A stretch of 64,000 nucleotides of DNA from contig NZ_BNEM01000001.1 of NCBI RefSeq assembly GCF_018327705.1, positions 4,402,001 through 4,466,000 of the forward strand. Reading direction: 5' to 3'. The notes below the pieces were generated by a model that saw only the letters and a list, made by a program, of their open reading frames with translations, was not told where the DNA came from and did not search any database. The DNA is from Catellatospora sp. TT07R-123 (GTDB lineage Bacteria; Actinomycetota; Actinomycetes; Mycobacteriales; Micromonosporaceae). A program made the translations under genes and the position numbers. Below, piece by piece: positions 28,268 through 36,759 of this stretch. Position 1 is the stretch's first letter; each line of letters opens with the position of its first letter.

Positions 28268-31200
28268 GTGTACATCCGCCGCACGGTCGCGGCCGTCTTC
28301 AGTTCGGTCCTGCTGGTCTCCGTCGCCGCCGCGGCGCCCTTCGGCGCCAGCCCCCAGTGGGTCAGCGGGCAGGCTGCCGCAGCCGAGGCGGGCACCGTAC
28401 CAACCTGGGCACCCGCCGGCAACGGCAAGGTCAAGCGTCTGGCCGCGCGGCTCACCGCGTCCAAGACGAAGAAGGCGGCGTACGAGCCGAACACCGTGCT
28501 CGTCCGCCTGCGGCCCGGCGCGTCGGCGGCCGACCGCGCCAGGATCGCGAGCAAGGTCGGCGGCAAGGTCGCCGGCACCGTCGGCTCGACCGGGTACCTC
28601 AAAATCACCACCAAGAGCGCGGCCCGTGATGCGCTCAAGGTGCTCCAGGGCGACCCCGCGGTGGTCACCACCGCGCTGGACCAGCGCCGCTACCCGACCA
28701 AGGCGCCCAACGACTGGCTCTACCCCACCGACCAGGGCTACCTGAGCACGATCCGGATGCCGCAGGCGTGGGACCTCCAGTCGTCCGCGACCGCGGTCAC
28801 CGTCGCGGTGGTGGACACCGGCGTCGACTCGCGCAACCGGGACCTGGTCGGCCGGGTCGTGGGTGGATACAACAGCGTCAGCAACAACACCGACACGATG
28901 GACACCGCCGGGCACGGCACGATGGTTTCCGGCATCATCGCCGCCAACACCGGCAACGGTGAGGGCATCGCCGGGGTGACCTGGAACGGCCGGATCATGC
29001 CGATCAAGGTGTTCGCGGGCGAGTACGCATTCGACTCCGACATCGCCGAGGGCGTGACCTGGGCCGTCGACCACGGCGCCAAGGTCGTCAACATGTCGCT
29101 GGGCGGCCCCGGCGAGAACCCGATGCTGCACGAGGCGATCAAGTACGCCGTCGGCAAGGGCGTCGTCGTGGTGGTCGCCGCGGGCAACGAGGGCACGGAC
29201 GAGCCGCAGTACCCGGCGTACTACCCGGAGGTCCTCGCCGTCGGCGCCACCGACAGCGGGGGCAACCTCACGGACTTCAGCTCGTGGGGCGACCACGTCG
29301 ACGTCGCCGCGCCCGGGTTCGGCATCCTCTCCACCTACCCCGTCGACCCCGCGTGCGACATCGACTGCTACGCGTACGGCGACGGCACGTCGTTCTCCGC
29401 GCCGCTGGTCGCCGGCGTCGCAGCGCTGGTGAAGGCCAAGAACCCGACGTTCACGCCGACGCAGGTCATCGAGCGGATCAAGACCACGGCGCGCGACGCC
29501 GGTCCGCGTGGCGTCGACCCGTACTACGGCTTCGGCGTGCTCGACGCGTACCGGGCCCTCGGCGGCGCCGCCACCACCGCCTTCCCCCAGCGTGCGGGCG
29601 GCACCGGCGAGCCCAACGACACCCCGGCCCGCGCCGCCGCGCTCACCGCGACCCCGGTCAGCGCCATCGTCGCGATGGAGGGCGACACCGACTGGTACCG
29701 GTTCGACCTGGCCACGGACCGGTCGGTCACGCTGTCCGTCACCCCGCCCAGGTATGACGGGCTCTGGGCGCAGAACCTCGACCCGATCCTGGACGTGTAC
29801 GACAAGGACCTGCGGCTCATCGCCCACGTGGACAGCACCGACCCGGCCGCCGTCGAGCAGTTCACCGGGCTCCTGGCCGTCGGCGCGTACTACGCGCAGG
29901 TCCGCAACTACAACGGTGCCGCGGACACGCGCCCCTACGACCTGCGGATGTCGACCTCGGCGGCCGAGATCGGACCGTTCACCGGCGAGCGCTACCTGCC
30001 GCAGGGGCAGGCGTGGGCCGAGACCGTGGCGATCGGCGACGTCACCGGCGACGGGCGCAACGACGTCCTCATGGCGACGGACCACGAGGAGGGCGAGGGC
30101 ACCAGCGGCTACCGGATGTACGTCTACGCCCAGCAGCCCGACGGCACCCTCGACAGCGGCACCAAGTACGACGAGATCCAGCCGGCCAGCCAGCTCGCGA
30201 TGGCGGTCCTCGACGCCACCGGCGACGGCCGCAACGACGTCGCCGTAGCCACGACCGCCGGGGTGGCGGTCTACGCCCAGAACGGCAGCGGCAAGCTCGG
30301 CGCGCCCGTGCTGATCCCCGGCACCGCCAACACCAGCTTCTACTCCTACCTCACCGCCGCCGACGTGGACGGCGACGGCGACAAGGACCTGCTGTTCTCG
30401 GCGGGCGGGCTCTACCTGCTCACCCAGGAGCCGGCGGGGGTCTTCACGGTCTCCACCATCGCGACCGGGCCCTACATGGGCGAGGTGGCCGCCGGGGACG
30501 TCAACGGCGACGGCCGGGTCGACGTCGTGACCTACTCCGGCCTCAACCTGGACGGGTTCCTGACCATCAGCCTCAACGGGGCCGACGGCTGGACGACCAC
30601 CGCCCGGCCGATCCCCCACGGCAGCACCAGCAACGGCGTCGAGATCGCCGACGTCACCGGGGACGGCCTGGCCGACGTGGTCTACACGATCGAGTCGCAG
30701 TTCACGAAGCCCGGCGGCAACTCGGTGAACCTGCTCAAGCAGCTGCCCGACGGCACGCTCGCCGACGCGCAGCAGCTGACCTCACCCGGCTTCCCTGGCG
30801 GGGTCACGGTGGCGGACTACGACAAGGACGGCCGCACGGACCTGTTCGTCGCGAACAACACCGGCCCGGTCTTCATGTACCTCCAGCAGGCCGGCGGCTC
30901 GTTCGCCGCCCCGGTCAACATCTCCGTGTCGCTCACCCAGCACCCGAACCCCCGGGGGATGGCGGTCGGCGACGTCAACGGCGACGGCTGGGTGGACCTG
31001 GTCACGGCGGGCAACTACGCGCTCGGCCTGTACGTGAAGTACAACGTGCGCGGATCGGTGCCCAGCAACGCCCCGTACGCCTGGATCCGGCAGACGAGCG
31101 TGGCGGACTTCGCCACGAACCTCGACCCGGTGGGCAGCATGACGGTCACCACCGTGCGCGCGCTGAACCCGGCCACCGTCAACACCAAGACGGTCAAGCT

Positions 31201-31411
31201 GTACGACGGGCGCACCGGCCAGGTCGTGCCGGTCAAGGTCGGCTACAACGTGGCGACCCGCACCATCACCATCGCCCCGACGGGGCCGGCGACCGGCGTC
31301 CAGCGCAAGCCGATGTTCACCGACGGCGTGCCGTACCGGCTGGTCGTCGGCGGGGTGCAGGACACCTCGGGGAACATCCACGAGGGGTATTCGCTCAGCT
31401 TCGTCGGCTGA
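28268..31411 (+). CDS. secreted subtilisin-like serine protease with PPC, FG-GAP and Ig-like domains
   Basis: 1047 aa from GTG 28268 behind GGGGAGGA; the upstream frame lacks a start context. Signal peptide to about 40, propeptide to about 150. The S8 triad is complete: VAVVDTGVDSRN (Asp about 180), DTAGHGTMVSGI (His about 217), GDGTSFSAPLVAG (Ser about 379), with AAGNEG as the oxyanion Asn. A bacterial pre-peptidase C-terminal domain follows at about 445-575 (EPNDTPARAAAL, GDTDWYRFDL). Seven or so FG-GAP/VCBS units (GDVTGDGRNDV, ADVDGDGDKDL) bind calcium. A C-terminal Big_5-like Ig domain ends the protein. An extracellular, multi-domain protease; the large accessory part suggests substrate or surface attachment. 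Confidence 0.92.
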   Translation: MYIRRTVAAVFSSVLLVSVAAAAPFGASPQWVSGQAAAAEAGTVPTWAPAGNGKVKRLAARLTASKTKKAAYEPNTVLVRLRPGASAADRARIASKVGGKVAGTVGSTGYLKITTKSAARDALKVLQGDPAVVTTALDQRRYPTKAPNDWLYPTDQGYLSTIRMPQAWDLQSSATAVTVAVVDTGVDSRNRDLVGRVVGGYNSVSNNTDTMDTAGHGTMVSGIIAANTGNGEGIAGVTWNGRIMPIKVFAGEYAFDSDIAEGVTWAVDHGAKVVNMSLGGPGENPMLHEAIKYAVGKGVVVVVAAGNEGTDEPQYPAYYPEVLAVGATDSGGNLTDFSSWGDHVDVAAPGFGILSTYPVDPACDIDCYAYGDGTSFSAPLVAGVAALVKAKNPTFTPTQVIERIKTTARDAGPRGVDPYYGFGVLDAYRALGGAATTAFPQRAGGTGEPNDTPARAAALTATPVSAIVAMEGDTDWYRFDLATDRSVTLSVTPPRYDGLWAQNLDPILDVYDKDLRLIAHVDSTDPAAVEQFTGLLAVGAYYAQVRNYNGAADTRPYDLRMSTSAAEIGPFTGERYLPQGQAWAETVAIGDVTGDGRNDVLMATDHEEGEGTSGYRMYVYAQQPDGTLDSGTKYDEIQPASQLAMAVLDATGDGRNDVAVATTAGVAVYAQNGSGKLGAPVLIPGTANTSFYSYLTAADVDGDGDKDLLFSAGGLYLLTQEPAGVFTVSTIATGPYMGEVAAGDVNGDGRVDVVTYSGLNLDGFLTISLNGADGWTTTARPIPHGSTSNGVEIADVTGDGLADVVYTIESQFTKPGGNSVNLLKQLPDGTLADAQQLTSPGFPGGVTVADYDKDGRTDLFVANNTGPVFMYLQQAGGSFAAPVNISVSLTQHPNPRGMAVGDVNGDGWVDLVTAGNYALGLYVKYNVRGSVPSNAPYAWIRQTSVADFATNLDPVGSMTVTTVRALNPATVNTKTVKLYDGRTGQVVPVKVGYNVATRTITIAPTGPATGVQRKPMFTDGVPYRLVVGGVQDTSGNIHEGYSLSFVG

Positions 31412-31427
31412 CCCGGCCGCAGACCAC

Positions 31428-31461
31428 AGGAGCCCCGCACCGTCACCGGTGCGGGGCTCCT
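31428..31461 (+). terminator. terminator after the subtilase
   Basis: AGGAGCCCCGCACCG pairs over 15 bp with its complement (31447-31461), loop TCAC, followed by GCCTTTTCG. Confidence 0.85.
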
Positions 31462-31481
31462 GCCTTTTCGCCGTCGCCACA

Positions 31482-31543
31482 TGCACTTTCGGGGAAACTG
31501 CACGAATCTTGAGCCGGATTCCAGCACTTTCCCCGAAACTGCA
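31482..31543 (+). repeat. dispersed double-hairpin element, copy 2
   Basis: TGCACTTTCGGGGAAACTGC, spacer with CGAATCTTGAG...GGATTCCA, then GCACTTTCCCCGAAACTGCA. 62 bp, between the subtilase terminator and the duplicated tRNA-Arg end. Confidence 0.9.
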
Positions 31544-31577
31544 CCATCCCACCGGGGCGGGAGGGGAAAGGTAGAGG

Positions 31578-31614
31578 CCGAAGGGACTCGAACCCCTAAC
31601 CTTCTGATCCGTAG
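31578..31614. repeat. duplicated 3' half of tRNA-Arg(ACG): distal attachment-site candidate
   Basis: 37 bases identical to 33007-33043, the part of tRNA-Arg from the anticodon loop to the 3' acceptor strand. It breaks off into unrelated sequence (ACCCGG) at the anticodon, so it is not a gene. Direct orientation, 1429 bases apart: the signature of integration at a tRNA 3' end. Confidence 0.85.
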
Positions 31615-32126
31615 ACCCGGCCGCGTACCGCGTCGTCGGATGCACGAGCCTTGCCCCGCCTGGTCGGCTCGTTCCCCATGGAGCGCATGGTCGCCTGGCG
31701 TTGGGGTCGCGCAGGGTCAGACCCGGCCCGGTCCTGGACCTACGGATTACTGGCGGCAAGGTCAACGGCGGTTCGTGACGAGGTCCGCAGCCCAATGACG
31801 GCCGGACACGGCTGGATGCGGGCAGCAGCGTTGCTGTACGTCGCTGCTGTATCGGAGATCCAGGTGGAAGCGCCGTGCTTGAGGTGCAACCACGTCTTGG
31901 AACTTTACGGATCCGGCCCGGGCTGAACGGGCAGCCTCCCTCTCCAACAGCGAACGCGCCCTTCCGGGCCGCCCGGTCCAATCCTATGGTCCGGAGTCGG
32001 GCCGCGAGCGTCTCTCGTGGGCGGTACGACGGCGAGAGAACCGGACGGGAACAGTGCTGGACACGAAGATTCTGGGATGGGTATCGTTCCGTCCGCTGCT
32101 TGGGCGCGGTATACGGGGAGGATGTC
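31615..32126. other. left part of the tRNA-Arg-bounded island, no recognised gene
   Basis: About 510 bases with more A/T and atypical codon patterns. An open frame at 31651-31926 (91 aa) ends in PCLRCNHVLELYGSGPG but has no ribosome site and no family resemblance; it may be debris. The right end carries the ribosome site for the next gene. Confidence 0.5.
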
Positions 32127-32771
32127 GTGGCGTGCGTGGCGTGCGGAGCGGCGAAGGCGCTGCCCGGCAGGTGTGGGGCGTGCGGTCATGAGCCGCTTGA
32201 GTGGCGTACCGAGTACCGCTATCCACGTCCGCCTCGGACCTGGCTCATCATGACCTGGGTCGTGGTGGCGGCTGGTATTGCCCACCTGGCCGTCATCGCG
32301 TACTGGATGCTCGTCACCGCCCGCAGCATCGAGTTCTACGAGTCATGGGACGGTACTGTCTCCGGCCTCGACCGTGCTCGGTTCTTCGACGCCTTTGACA
32401 CTACGACGTCGTCGTCAGAGATGGTTGTCGCTGTGGGTCTCGTCTTCGTCTTCGCCTTCGCCGGTTGGCATTTCGCCGTGCGTAAGACGCTGGAGTCCGT
32501 TCGCGTTCCGGCGAGCGACGTCCTCACCCATTGGGGTTTCATCGTCTGGCGGGCCGGCGCCATCGCACTGCTGCTCCTCGCGTTCTCCAGGTTGAACTCG
32601 CCCGGCATCGATACGCAGGATCTCGCGGCGTTGCGGACCGCGATCCTCGACGAGAAGCACGGACAGGAATTCTACGTGTGGATACGCGCCGCGATCGGCG
32701 TCCTCCTCCTCGTCGCCGTCATCGCCATCCATCGGCGGGTACGCGTCGTCCTCGCCGCCCACACCGCCTGA
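32127..32771 (+). CDS. zinc-ribbon membrane protein of unknown function
   Basis: 214 aa from a GTG with GGAGG five bases before it. The N-terminus has two CxxC pairs (VACVACGAAK and GRCGACGHEPLEW), a zinc ribbon, then four hydrophobic helices: about 35-57, 87-108, 130-148 and 182-200. The layout recalls DUF4328-type actinobacterial proteins, but the sequence match is weak. Codon choice is less GC-biased than in neighbours (for example TCG, CGT, GTC mixed with A/T endings). It is the only intact gene inside the tRNA-Arg-bounded island, so it is probably the island's cargo. Confidence 0.7.
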   Translation: MACVACGAAKALPGRCGACGHEPLEWRTEYRYPRPPRTWLIMTWVVVAAGIAHLAVIAYWMLVTARSIEFYESWDGTVSGLDRARFFDAFDTTTSSSEMVVAVGLVFVFAFAGWHFAVRKTLESVRVPASDVLTHWGFIVWRAGAIALLLLAFSRLNSPGIDTQDLAALRTAILDEKHGQEFYVWIRAAIGVLLLVAVIAIHRRVRVVLAAHTA

Positions 32772-32807
32772 CGGCCCAGAGCGCGGGAACGCCTTGGGTG
32801 CTGGCGT

Positions 32808-32948
32808 GGCTTCGGCCGCGAGCTGATCCCCGAGGTCGGTCGGGGTTTGGGGTGGAACCCCAAGATCACCCTCGGGCCGGTCAAGACCGACAGCTCCGAG
32901 CGAAAGATCGCCGTGCCCGCGCCCTACTGGGGTCAAAGTCGGGGGTAA
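32808..32948 (+). pseudogene. probable fragment of a tyrosine recombinase (integrase)
   Basis: An in-frame stretch of 46 codons ending in TAA reads ...IPEVGRGLGWNPKITLGP followed by VKTDSSERKIAVPAPYW. The core LGPVKTDSSERKIAVPA resembles the region of phage-type integrases where LGPPKTxxSRRTVPLP is common, just before the catalytic domain's middle. No start codon and no catalytic R-H-R-Y part remain. It points toward the tRNA, where an integrase gene normally sits. Family identity is inference from a short motif. Confidence 0.45.
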
Positions 32949-32955
32949 CAACGAT

Positions 32956-32992
32956 CAAGGGCCGGTTTCCATTGACTGGAAACCGGCCCTTG
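32956..32992. terminator. hairpin between integrase remnant and tRNA-Arg
   Basis: CAAGGGCCGGTTTCC pairs over 15 bp with GGAAACCGGCCCTTG, loop of 7. It lies 10 bases past the 3' end of tRNA-Arg and would end its transcript. Confidence 0.75.
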
Positions 32993-33001
32993 GCCTGCTG
33001 G

Positions 33002-33074
33002 TGCGCCCGAAGGGACTCGAACCCCTAACCTTCTGATCCGTAGTCAGATGCTCTATCCGTTGAGCTACGGGCGC
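33002..33074 (-). tRNA. tRNA-Arg(ACG)
   Basis: 73 nt, acceptor GCGCCCG pairing with CGGGCGC, discriminator A, no encoded CCA. Anticodon stem TCTGA/TCAGA with loop CTACGGA gives ACG. It is intact despite being used as an integration site. Confidence 0.95.
33007..33043. repeat. tRNA-Arg half forming the proximal attachment-site copy
   Basis: 37-base direct repeat of 31578-31614, covering the tRNA from anticodon loop to acceptor. The island occupies the bases between. Confidence 0.85.
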
Positions 33075-33130
33075 TTGCTTGCTGGATCAGCATACACGGC
33101 CGGATTTCCGACCGCGAACGTGGTCCCGCG

Positions 33131-33221
33131 CGGAGGCTCCGGGATTCGAACCCGGGAGGGGCTTTAAGACCCCAACCGCATTAGCAGTGCGGCGCCATAG
33201 ACCGAACTAGGCGAAGCCTCC
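33131..33221 (-). tRNA. tRNA-Ser(GCT)
   Basis: 91 nt. Acceptor GGAGGCT with AGCCTCC, discriminator G. Anticodon loop CTGCTAA gives GCT. A long variable arm (TTGGGGTCTTAAAGCCCC) marks a serine tRNA. The 260 bases to the next gene (33222-33482) hold no recognised feature. Confidence 0.94.
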
Positions 33222-33482
33222 ATGGTGGGCATACAGGTTTCCCTGTGCGACCACCGACGCACGAGGATACCGTGCCCGCACCGGGTTGAGCAAAGCGACT
33301 ATCGGGTCGCGCGTCGGGGGATCTCGCCCCGCTCCTGCCCGGGTGTCTGTTCCGTGCCTCATCCTGGGCGGAAAGCCCCGGCGTTGTGATCATGGCCACT
33401 CCCGCGCGGCACGACGGCAGCACGGTGGCAGCACGGTGGCGGCCGGGACGGCAGGGCGGCGCGCCACCACCCCGCCGGGTCG

Positions 33483-34280
33483 TCACAGCCAGCTGAGGTG
33501 ACCGGCCAGCAGGGCGTATCCGACGAACGACACGATGTCGAGCAGCGTGTGCGCCACGATCAGCGGTCCGACCCGGCGCCAGCGCAGGAACACCAGTGCG
33601 AACACCACGCCCATGACCGCGTTCCCGACGAACGCGCCGAAGCCCTGGTAGAGGTGGTACGACCCGCGCAGCACCGCGCTGGCCGCGATCATCGCCGGGG
33701 TGCTCCAGCCGAGCTGGCGCAGGCGGGTCAGCAGGTAGCCGACCACGACGACCTCCTCCAGCACCGCGTTCTCGACCGCGGCCAGGACCAGCACCGGCAC
33801 CGCCCACCACACGTCGCCGAGCCCGGAGGCGACCACGGTGGCGTTGACGCCCAGCGCCTTGGCGGCCAGGTACAGGCCGAGGCCGGGGATGCCGATGGCG
33901 GCCGCGAGCAGTGCCCCGCCGCCGAGGTCGAAACCGACCCGCCGCCGGGCGTACCCGAGGATCTCCGGCGCGCCGAGCCGGCCGCCCAGCCCGGGCCCCC
34001 GGTTGAGCAGATGGACCGCGAACAGGGCGGGCACCACACCGAACGCGATCCGGGTCAGCTGGATGGACAGATCCAGCCAGGGCCGGTCCGGGGTGACGGC
34101 CGTGTTCAGCTCGGCCGCCTGCTGGTTCAACGGAACGTGAACCGTGAGTTTGTCGATGAGTGAGAGCACGGATCGTATGGCGGAGTAGCCGAGTGATACG
34201 CCGAGCAGCAGCAGGACCTCGTGACCCAGCAGGGTCCGGGTGGGGCGGGGGCTTCCCCAGTCGAGCTCTTCAGCAGCCAT
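33483..34280 (-). CDS. CPBP family intramembrane glutamic protease
   Basis: 265 aa from ATG 34280 (an in-frame GTG at 34298 would add six residues). About eight hydrophobic segments. The family motifs in the last third are: EEVVVVGYL in place of EExxxR, so the Arg is missing while both Glu remain; YHLYQG for the His of motif 2; and HTLLDIVSF for motif 3. Members process prenylated proteins in eukaryotes or act in bacteriocin immunity and unknown maturation steps in bacteria. Divergent from the flavohemoprotein gene, 62 bases apart. Confidence 0.87.
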   Translation of the reverse strand: MAAEELDWGSPRPTRTLLGHEVLLLLGVSLGYSAIRSVLSLIDKLTVHVPLNQQAAELNTAVTPDRPWLDLSIQLTRIAFGVVPALFAVHLLNRGPGLGGRLGAPEILGYARRRVGFDLGGGALLAAAIGIPGLGLYLAAKALGVNATVVASGLGDVWWAVPVLVLAAVENAVLEEVVVVGYLLTRLRQLGWSTPAMIAASAVLRGSYHLYQGFGAFVGNAVMGVVFALVFLRWRRVGPLIVAHTLLDIVSFVGYALLAGHLSWL

Positions 34281-34342
34281 GACTCCACAGGGTCGCACAT
34301 TCTGTGCGATGGCCGAACGCTCGAAGTTGACATCGTTCGAAC

Positions 34343-35455
34343 GTGAGCGACCTTCAGCGGCTGTTGAAAGAGAGCTGGACTCTCGTCGAGGAGCAGCAGG
34401 ACAAGCTGGCCGGTTACTTCTACGCCCGGATCTTCCTGAACCATCCGAGCGTACGAGAGATGTTCCCGGTGACGATGGACGTGCAGCGGGCTCGCCTGCT
34501 GGGCGCGATCGTCAGCGCGGTGCAGACCGTCGACGACCCGGACCGGTTCGACGAGTACCTGCGCTCGCTGGGCCGCGACCACCGCAAGTTCCAGGTGCAG
34601 GCGGACCAGTACGAGGTGGTCGGCGCCGCCCTGCTGGAGTCCCTGCGCACCTTCGCCCGCGACGAGTGGACCCACGAGTACGAGCAGGCGTGGCGCGACG
34701 CGTACGACGTGATCGCCCGCAAGATGCTCGCCGGGGCCGCCGCCGACAGCAACCCGGCCTGGTGGCATGCCGAGGTGGTGGCGCACGAGCGGCGCAGCCG
34801 CGACATCGCCGTGTTCACGGTGCGGCCGCTCCAGCAGCTGGAGTACCGCGCCGGGCAGTACCTGTCGCTGGAGTGCCCGCGGTACCACCCGCGGGTGTGG
34901 CGGACGTACTCGGTGGCCAACGCGCCGCGCAGCGACGGGACGATGGACTTCCACGTGCGGGCGCTGGGCGCGGGCTGGGTGTCGGGGGCGCTGGTGCGCC
35001 GGACCAGGGTCGGCGACATGCTGCGGCTGGCCTCGCCGATGGGCACCATGGTGCTGGACCGCCGGTCCACCCGCGACATCGTGTTCGTGGCGGGCGGCAC
35101 CGGGCTGTCGCCGATCAAGGCGCTGCTGGAGGAGCTGACCACGTTCAACCGCACCCGCTGGGTGCACGTGTTCTTCGGCGCCCGCGACCGCGACGACCTG
35201 TACGACCTGGGTTCGCTCCAGGAGCTCGCGGCGGCGTACCCGTGGCTGTCGATCGTGCCGGTGTGCAGCGACGATCCGGGGTGGGGCGGCGAGGAGGGCA
35301 CGATCCCCGACGCGCTGGCGCGGTTCGGGCCGTGGCTGGAGCACGACTTCTTCGTGTGCGGGTCGCCGAGCATGGTGCGCGGCACGCTGCGGTCGCTGGC
35401 GCAGTTGCAGGTGCCGCAGACCCGGATCCGGTACGACGCGTTCAGCGACGTCTGA
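34343..35455 (+). CDS. flavohemoprotein (globin-FAD-NAD, actinobacterial type)
   Basis: 370 aa from GTG. Globin domain to about 135 with Tyr at 25/27 on helix B and proximal His 80 in DHRKFQV. The FAD part has RTYSVANAP near 190-198, the NAD part GGTGLSPIKALL near 250 and FVCGSPSMV near 340. It should turn over nitric oxide to nitrate or act on lipid peroxides as mycobacterial type II flavohemoglobins do; the Y-S-V-A-N replacement of the classical RQYS fits the second group. No NsrR-like regulator is adjacent. Confidence 0.9.
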   Translation: MSDLQRLLKESWTLVEEQQDKLAGYFYARIFLNHPSVREMFPVTMDVQRARLLGAIVSAVQTVDDPDRFDEYLRSLGRDHRKFQVQADQYEVVGAALLESLRTFARDEWTHEYEQAWRDAYDVIARKMLAGAAADSNPAWWHAEVVAHERRSRDIAVFTVRPLQQLEYRAGQYLSLECPRYHPRVWRTYSVANAPRSDGTMDFHVRALGAGWVSGALVRRTRVGDMLRLASPMGTMVLDRRSTRDIVFVAGGTGLSPIKALLEELTTFNRTRWVHVFFGARDRDDLYDLGSLQELAAAYPWLSIVPVCSDDPGWGGEEGTIPDALARFGPWLEHDFFVCGSPSMVRGTLRSLAQLQVPQTRIRYDAFSDV

Positions 35456-35482
35456 GCGCCGCGGCCGCTGCGGCCGCGGCGC
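35456..35482. terminator. convergent terminator
   Basis: GCGCCGCGGCCG and its complement, 12 bp, CTG loop, between the flavohemoprotein and the XRE regulator. Confidence 0.75.
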
Positions 35483-35490
35483 CTCCGCCG

Positions 35491-36459
35491 TCAGTGCACC
35501 AGGGCCGGCGGGGCCGAGGCCACCGCCCGGAACCGCCACTGGAGCTGGAACCGCGCGTTCAGGGACGGGTCCTCGGTGCGCCAGGTGAACACCGCCCGGT
35601 CGCCGTCCTGCTCGCGCACGATCGGGGTGCGCAACGGCGCCTCCTCGGCCGCCATCGACGTCTCCACCCCCCACACCTGCGGGTCGAGCCCGGCCGGGAA
35701 GCGCATCTGCACCACCAGCCGCCGCGTGGGCAGCCGCACCGCGCGCTCGAACCACGAGCCCCACTTCAGCTCGTCGACGCGGTAGCGGTATTCCACCGTG
35801 GTCCGCTCGCCCGGGTAGAGCGGGAACCGGCCGTCGGCGTTCTCGAACAGCAGCCAGATCTCCTTGAACGCGTCCCGGTCCTGCTTCGCGCGCCACACCA
35901 TCGGCTCGGCGGAGCCGGGGTCGCCGCAGAACGCGACCATACCGAGCTCGTCGAGGCTCAGCGGGTGGGCGCGGTGGTGGGCGTTGGAACGCTGCGGCTG
36001 GCCCGGGTACCGGTCGACGGCGACCCGGATCAGATAGCGCGTGACCGGCTCGTTGCCCGCGTTGTAGAGGGCCCGGCGCACCACCACCTGATACGACCCG
36101 TCGTCGTAGGTGAGCTGGGCCTCCTCTAGCTCCACCACCAGCCCGGTGCCCGGGGGCAGCCACTGGGTGGGCACGGTCGGCTCACGGGTGAGCAGCGTGG
36201 ACGGGCCGCGGGCCTGGCGGGCCTCCTCGTATTCCTGGAACCTGCGCCAGATCGCGCCGCCGGCGTTGAGCACCGCCTCGGCCCGGCGCGCGAAGTCCTC
36301 GGTGGGCCGATGTCTTCGGCCCTCGATGTGGCTGATGTAGGAGGGATCGAAGCCCATCCGGCTGGCGAGCTGCTTCTTGGTCATGCCCCGGTCGATGCGC
36401 CACCTGCTGAGCTCGGTAGCGAACGCCTCCACGGCACGTTCCACCGGCGAAACGCTCAT
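35491..36459 (-). CDS. XRE family transcriptional regulator with unknown C-terminal domain
   Basis: 322 aa from ATG 36459 behind CGAGG. Residues about 8-65 form the Cro/C1 helix-turn-helix: RGMTKKQLASRMGFDPSYIS, then HIEGRRHRPT. The remaining 250 residues are beta-rich with paired blocks (DGSYQVVVRRALYNAG, RFPLYPGERTTVEYRYRV), a layout shared by many actinobacterial XRE proteins whose ligand is not known to me. It is divergent from the FhuF-like gene over a 300-base region and could control either itself or that gene. Confidence 0.87.
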   Translation of the reverse strand: MSVSPVERAVEAFATELSRWRIDRGMTKKQLASRMGFDPSYISHIEGRRHRPTEDFARRAEAVLNAGGAIWRRFQEYEEARQARGPSTLLTREPTVPTQWLPPGTGLVVELEEAQLTYDDGSYQVVVRRALYNAGNEPVTRYLIRVAVDRYPGQPQRSNAHHRAHPLSLDELGMVAFCGDPGSAEPMVWRAKQDRDAFKEIWLLFENADGRFPLYPGERTTVEYRYRVDELKWGSWFERAVRLPTRRLVVQMRFPAGLDPQVWGVETSMAAEEAPLRTPIVREQDGDRAVFTWRTEDPSLNARFQLQWRFRAVASAPPALVH

Positions 36460-36674
36460 GACCCGACCTCGGTGCGCTCGGTCATGCCACACCTCGCCCC
36501 CTCCTCTTTATGTCGTGAATCCTCATTCTTCGCGGCCTGAGGATCAACTAACGAGAAGTGGTGATTACGCGACAAAAGCCTTGACAGCTTTGCAAGTGGC
36601 CAGTGGATCACCGTAGACACCGAACTATGCCAGACGTCACACACGGTAAGTGAAATGACGTAAACTGGCGTGGG

Positions 36675-36693
36675 TCTGGTTAGCCTAGCCTTA
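36675..36693 (+). promoter_or_regulatory. DtxR/IdeR-type iron box upstream of the FhuF-like gene
   Basis: On the minus strand TAAGGCTAGGCTAACCAGA matches 15 of 19 positions of the consensus TTAGGTTAGGCTAACCTAA. It follows a possible -10 (TAAACT, 36661-36666) so it would cover the transcription start. Iron-loaded repressor should shut the gene. The wider 36460-36759 region is A/T-rich and also holds TTGACA at 36583-36588; no gene is seen in it. Confidence 0.65.
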
Positions 36694-36759
36694 TCGAGGT
36701 AGAGTGGCCGAGTCATCAGCGACCATGACTAGGTGCAGGAAGGGGCAGGTGAGGAACGG

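Noticed and set aside
28163-30619. 818-codon minus-strand frame over the subtilase
   Set aside because: Composition is Val/Gly/Asp/His/Arg-rich with no motif; the plus strand carries a full S8 protease.
31578-31614. A second tRNA-Arg gene
   Set aside because: Only the 3' half is present; acceptor 5' strand and D arm are absent, so it is a duplicated attachment core.
31651-31926. 91-codon plus-strand frame inside the tRNA-Arg island
   Set aside because: No ribosome site, no recognisable motif, and atypical composition; reported only as part of the non-coding stretch.
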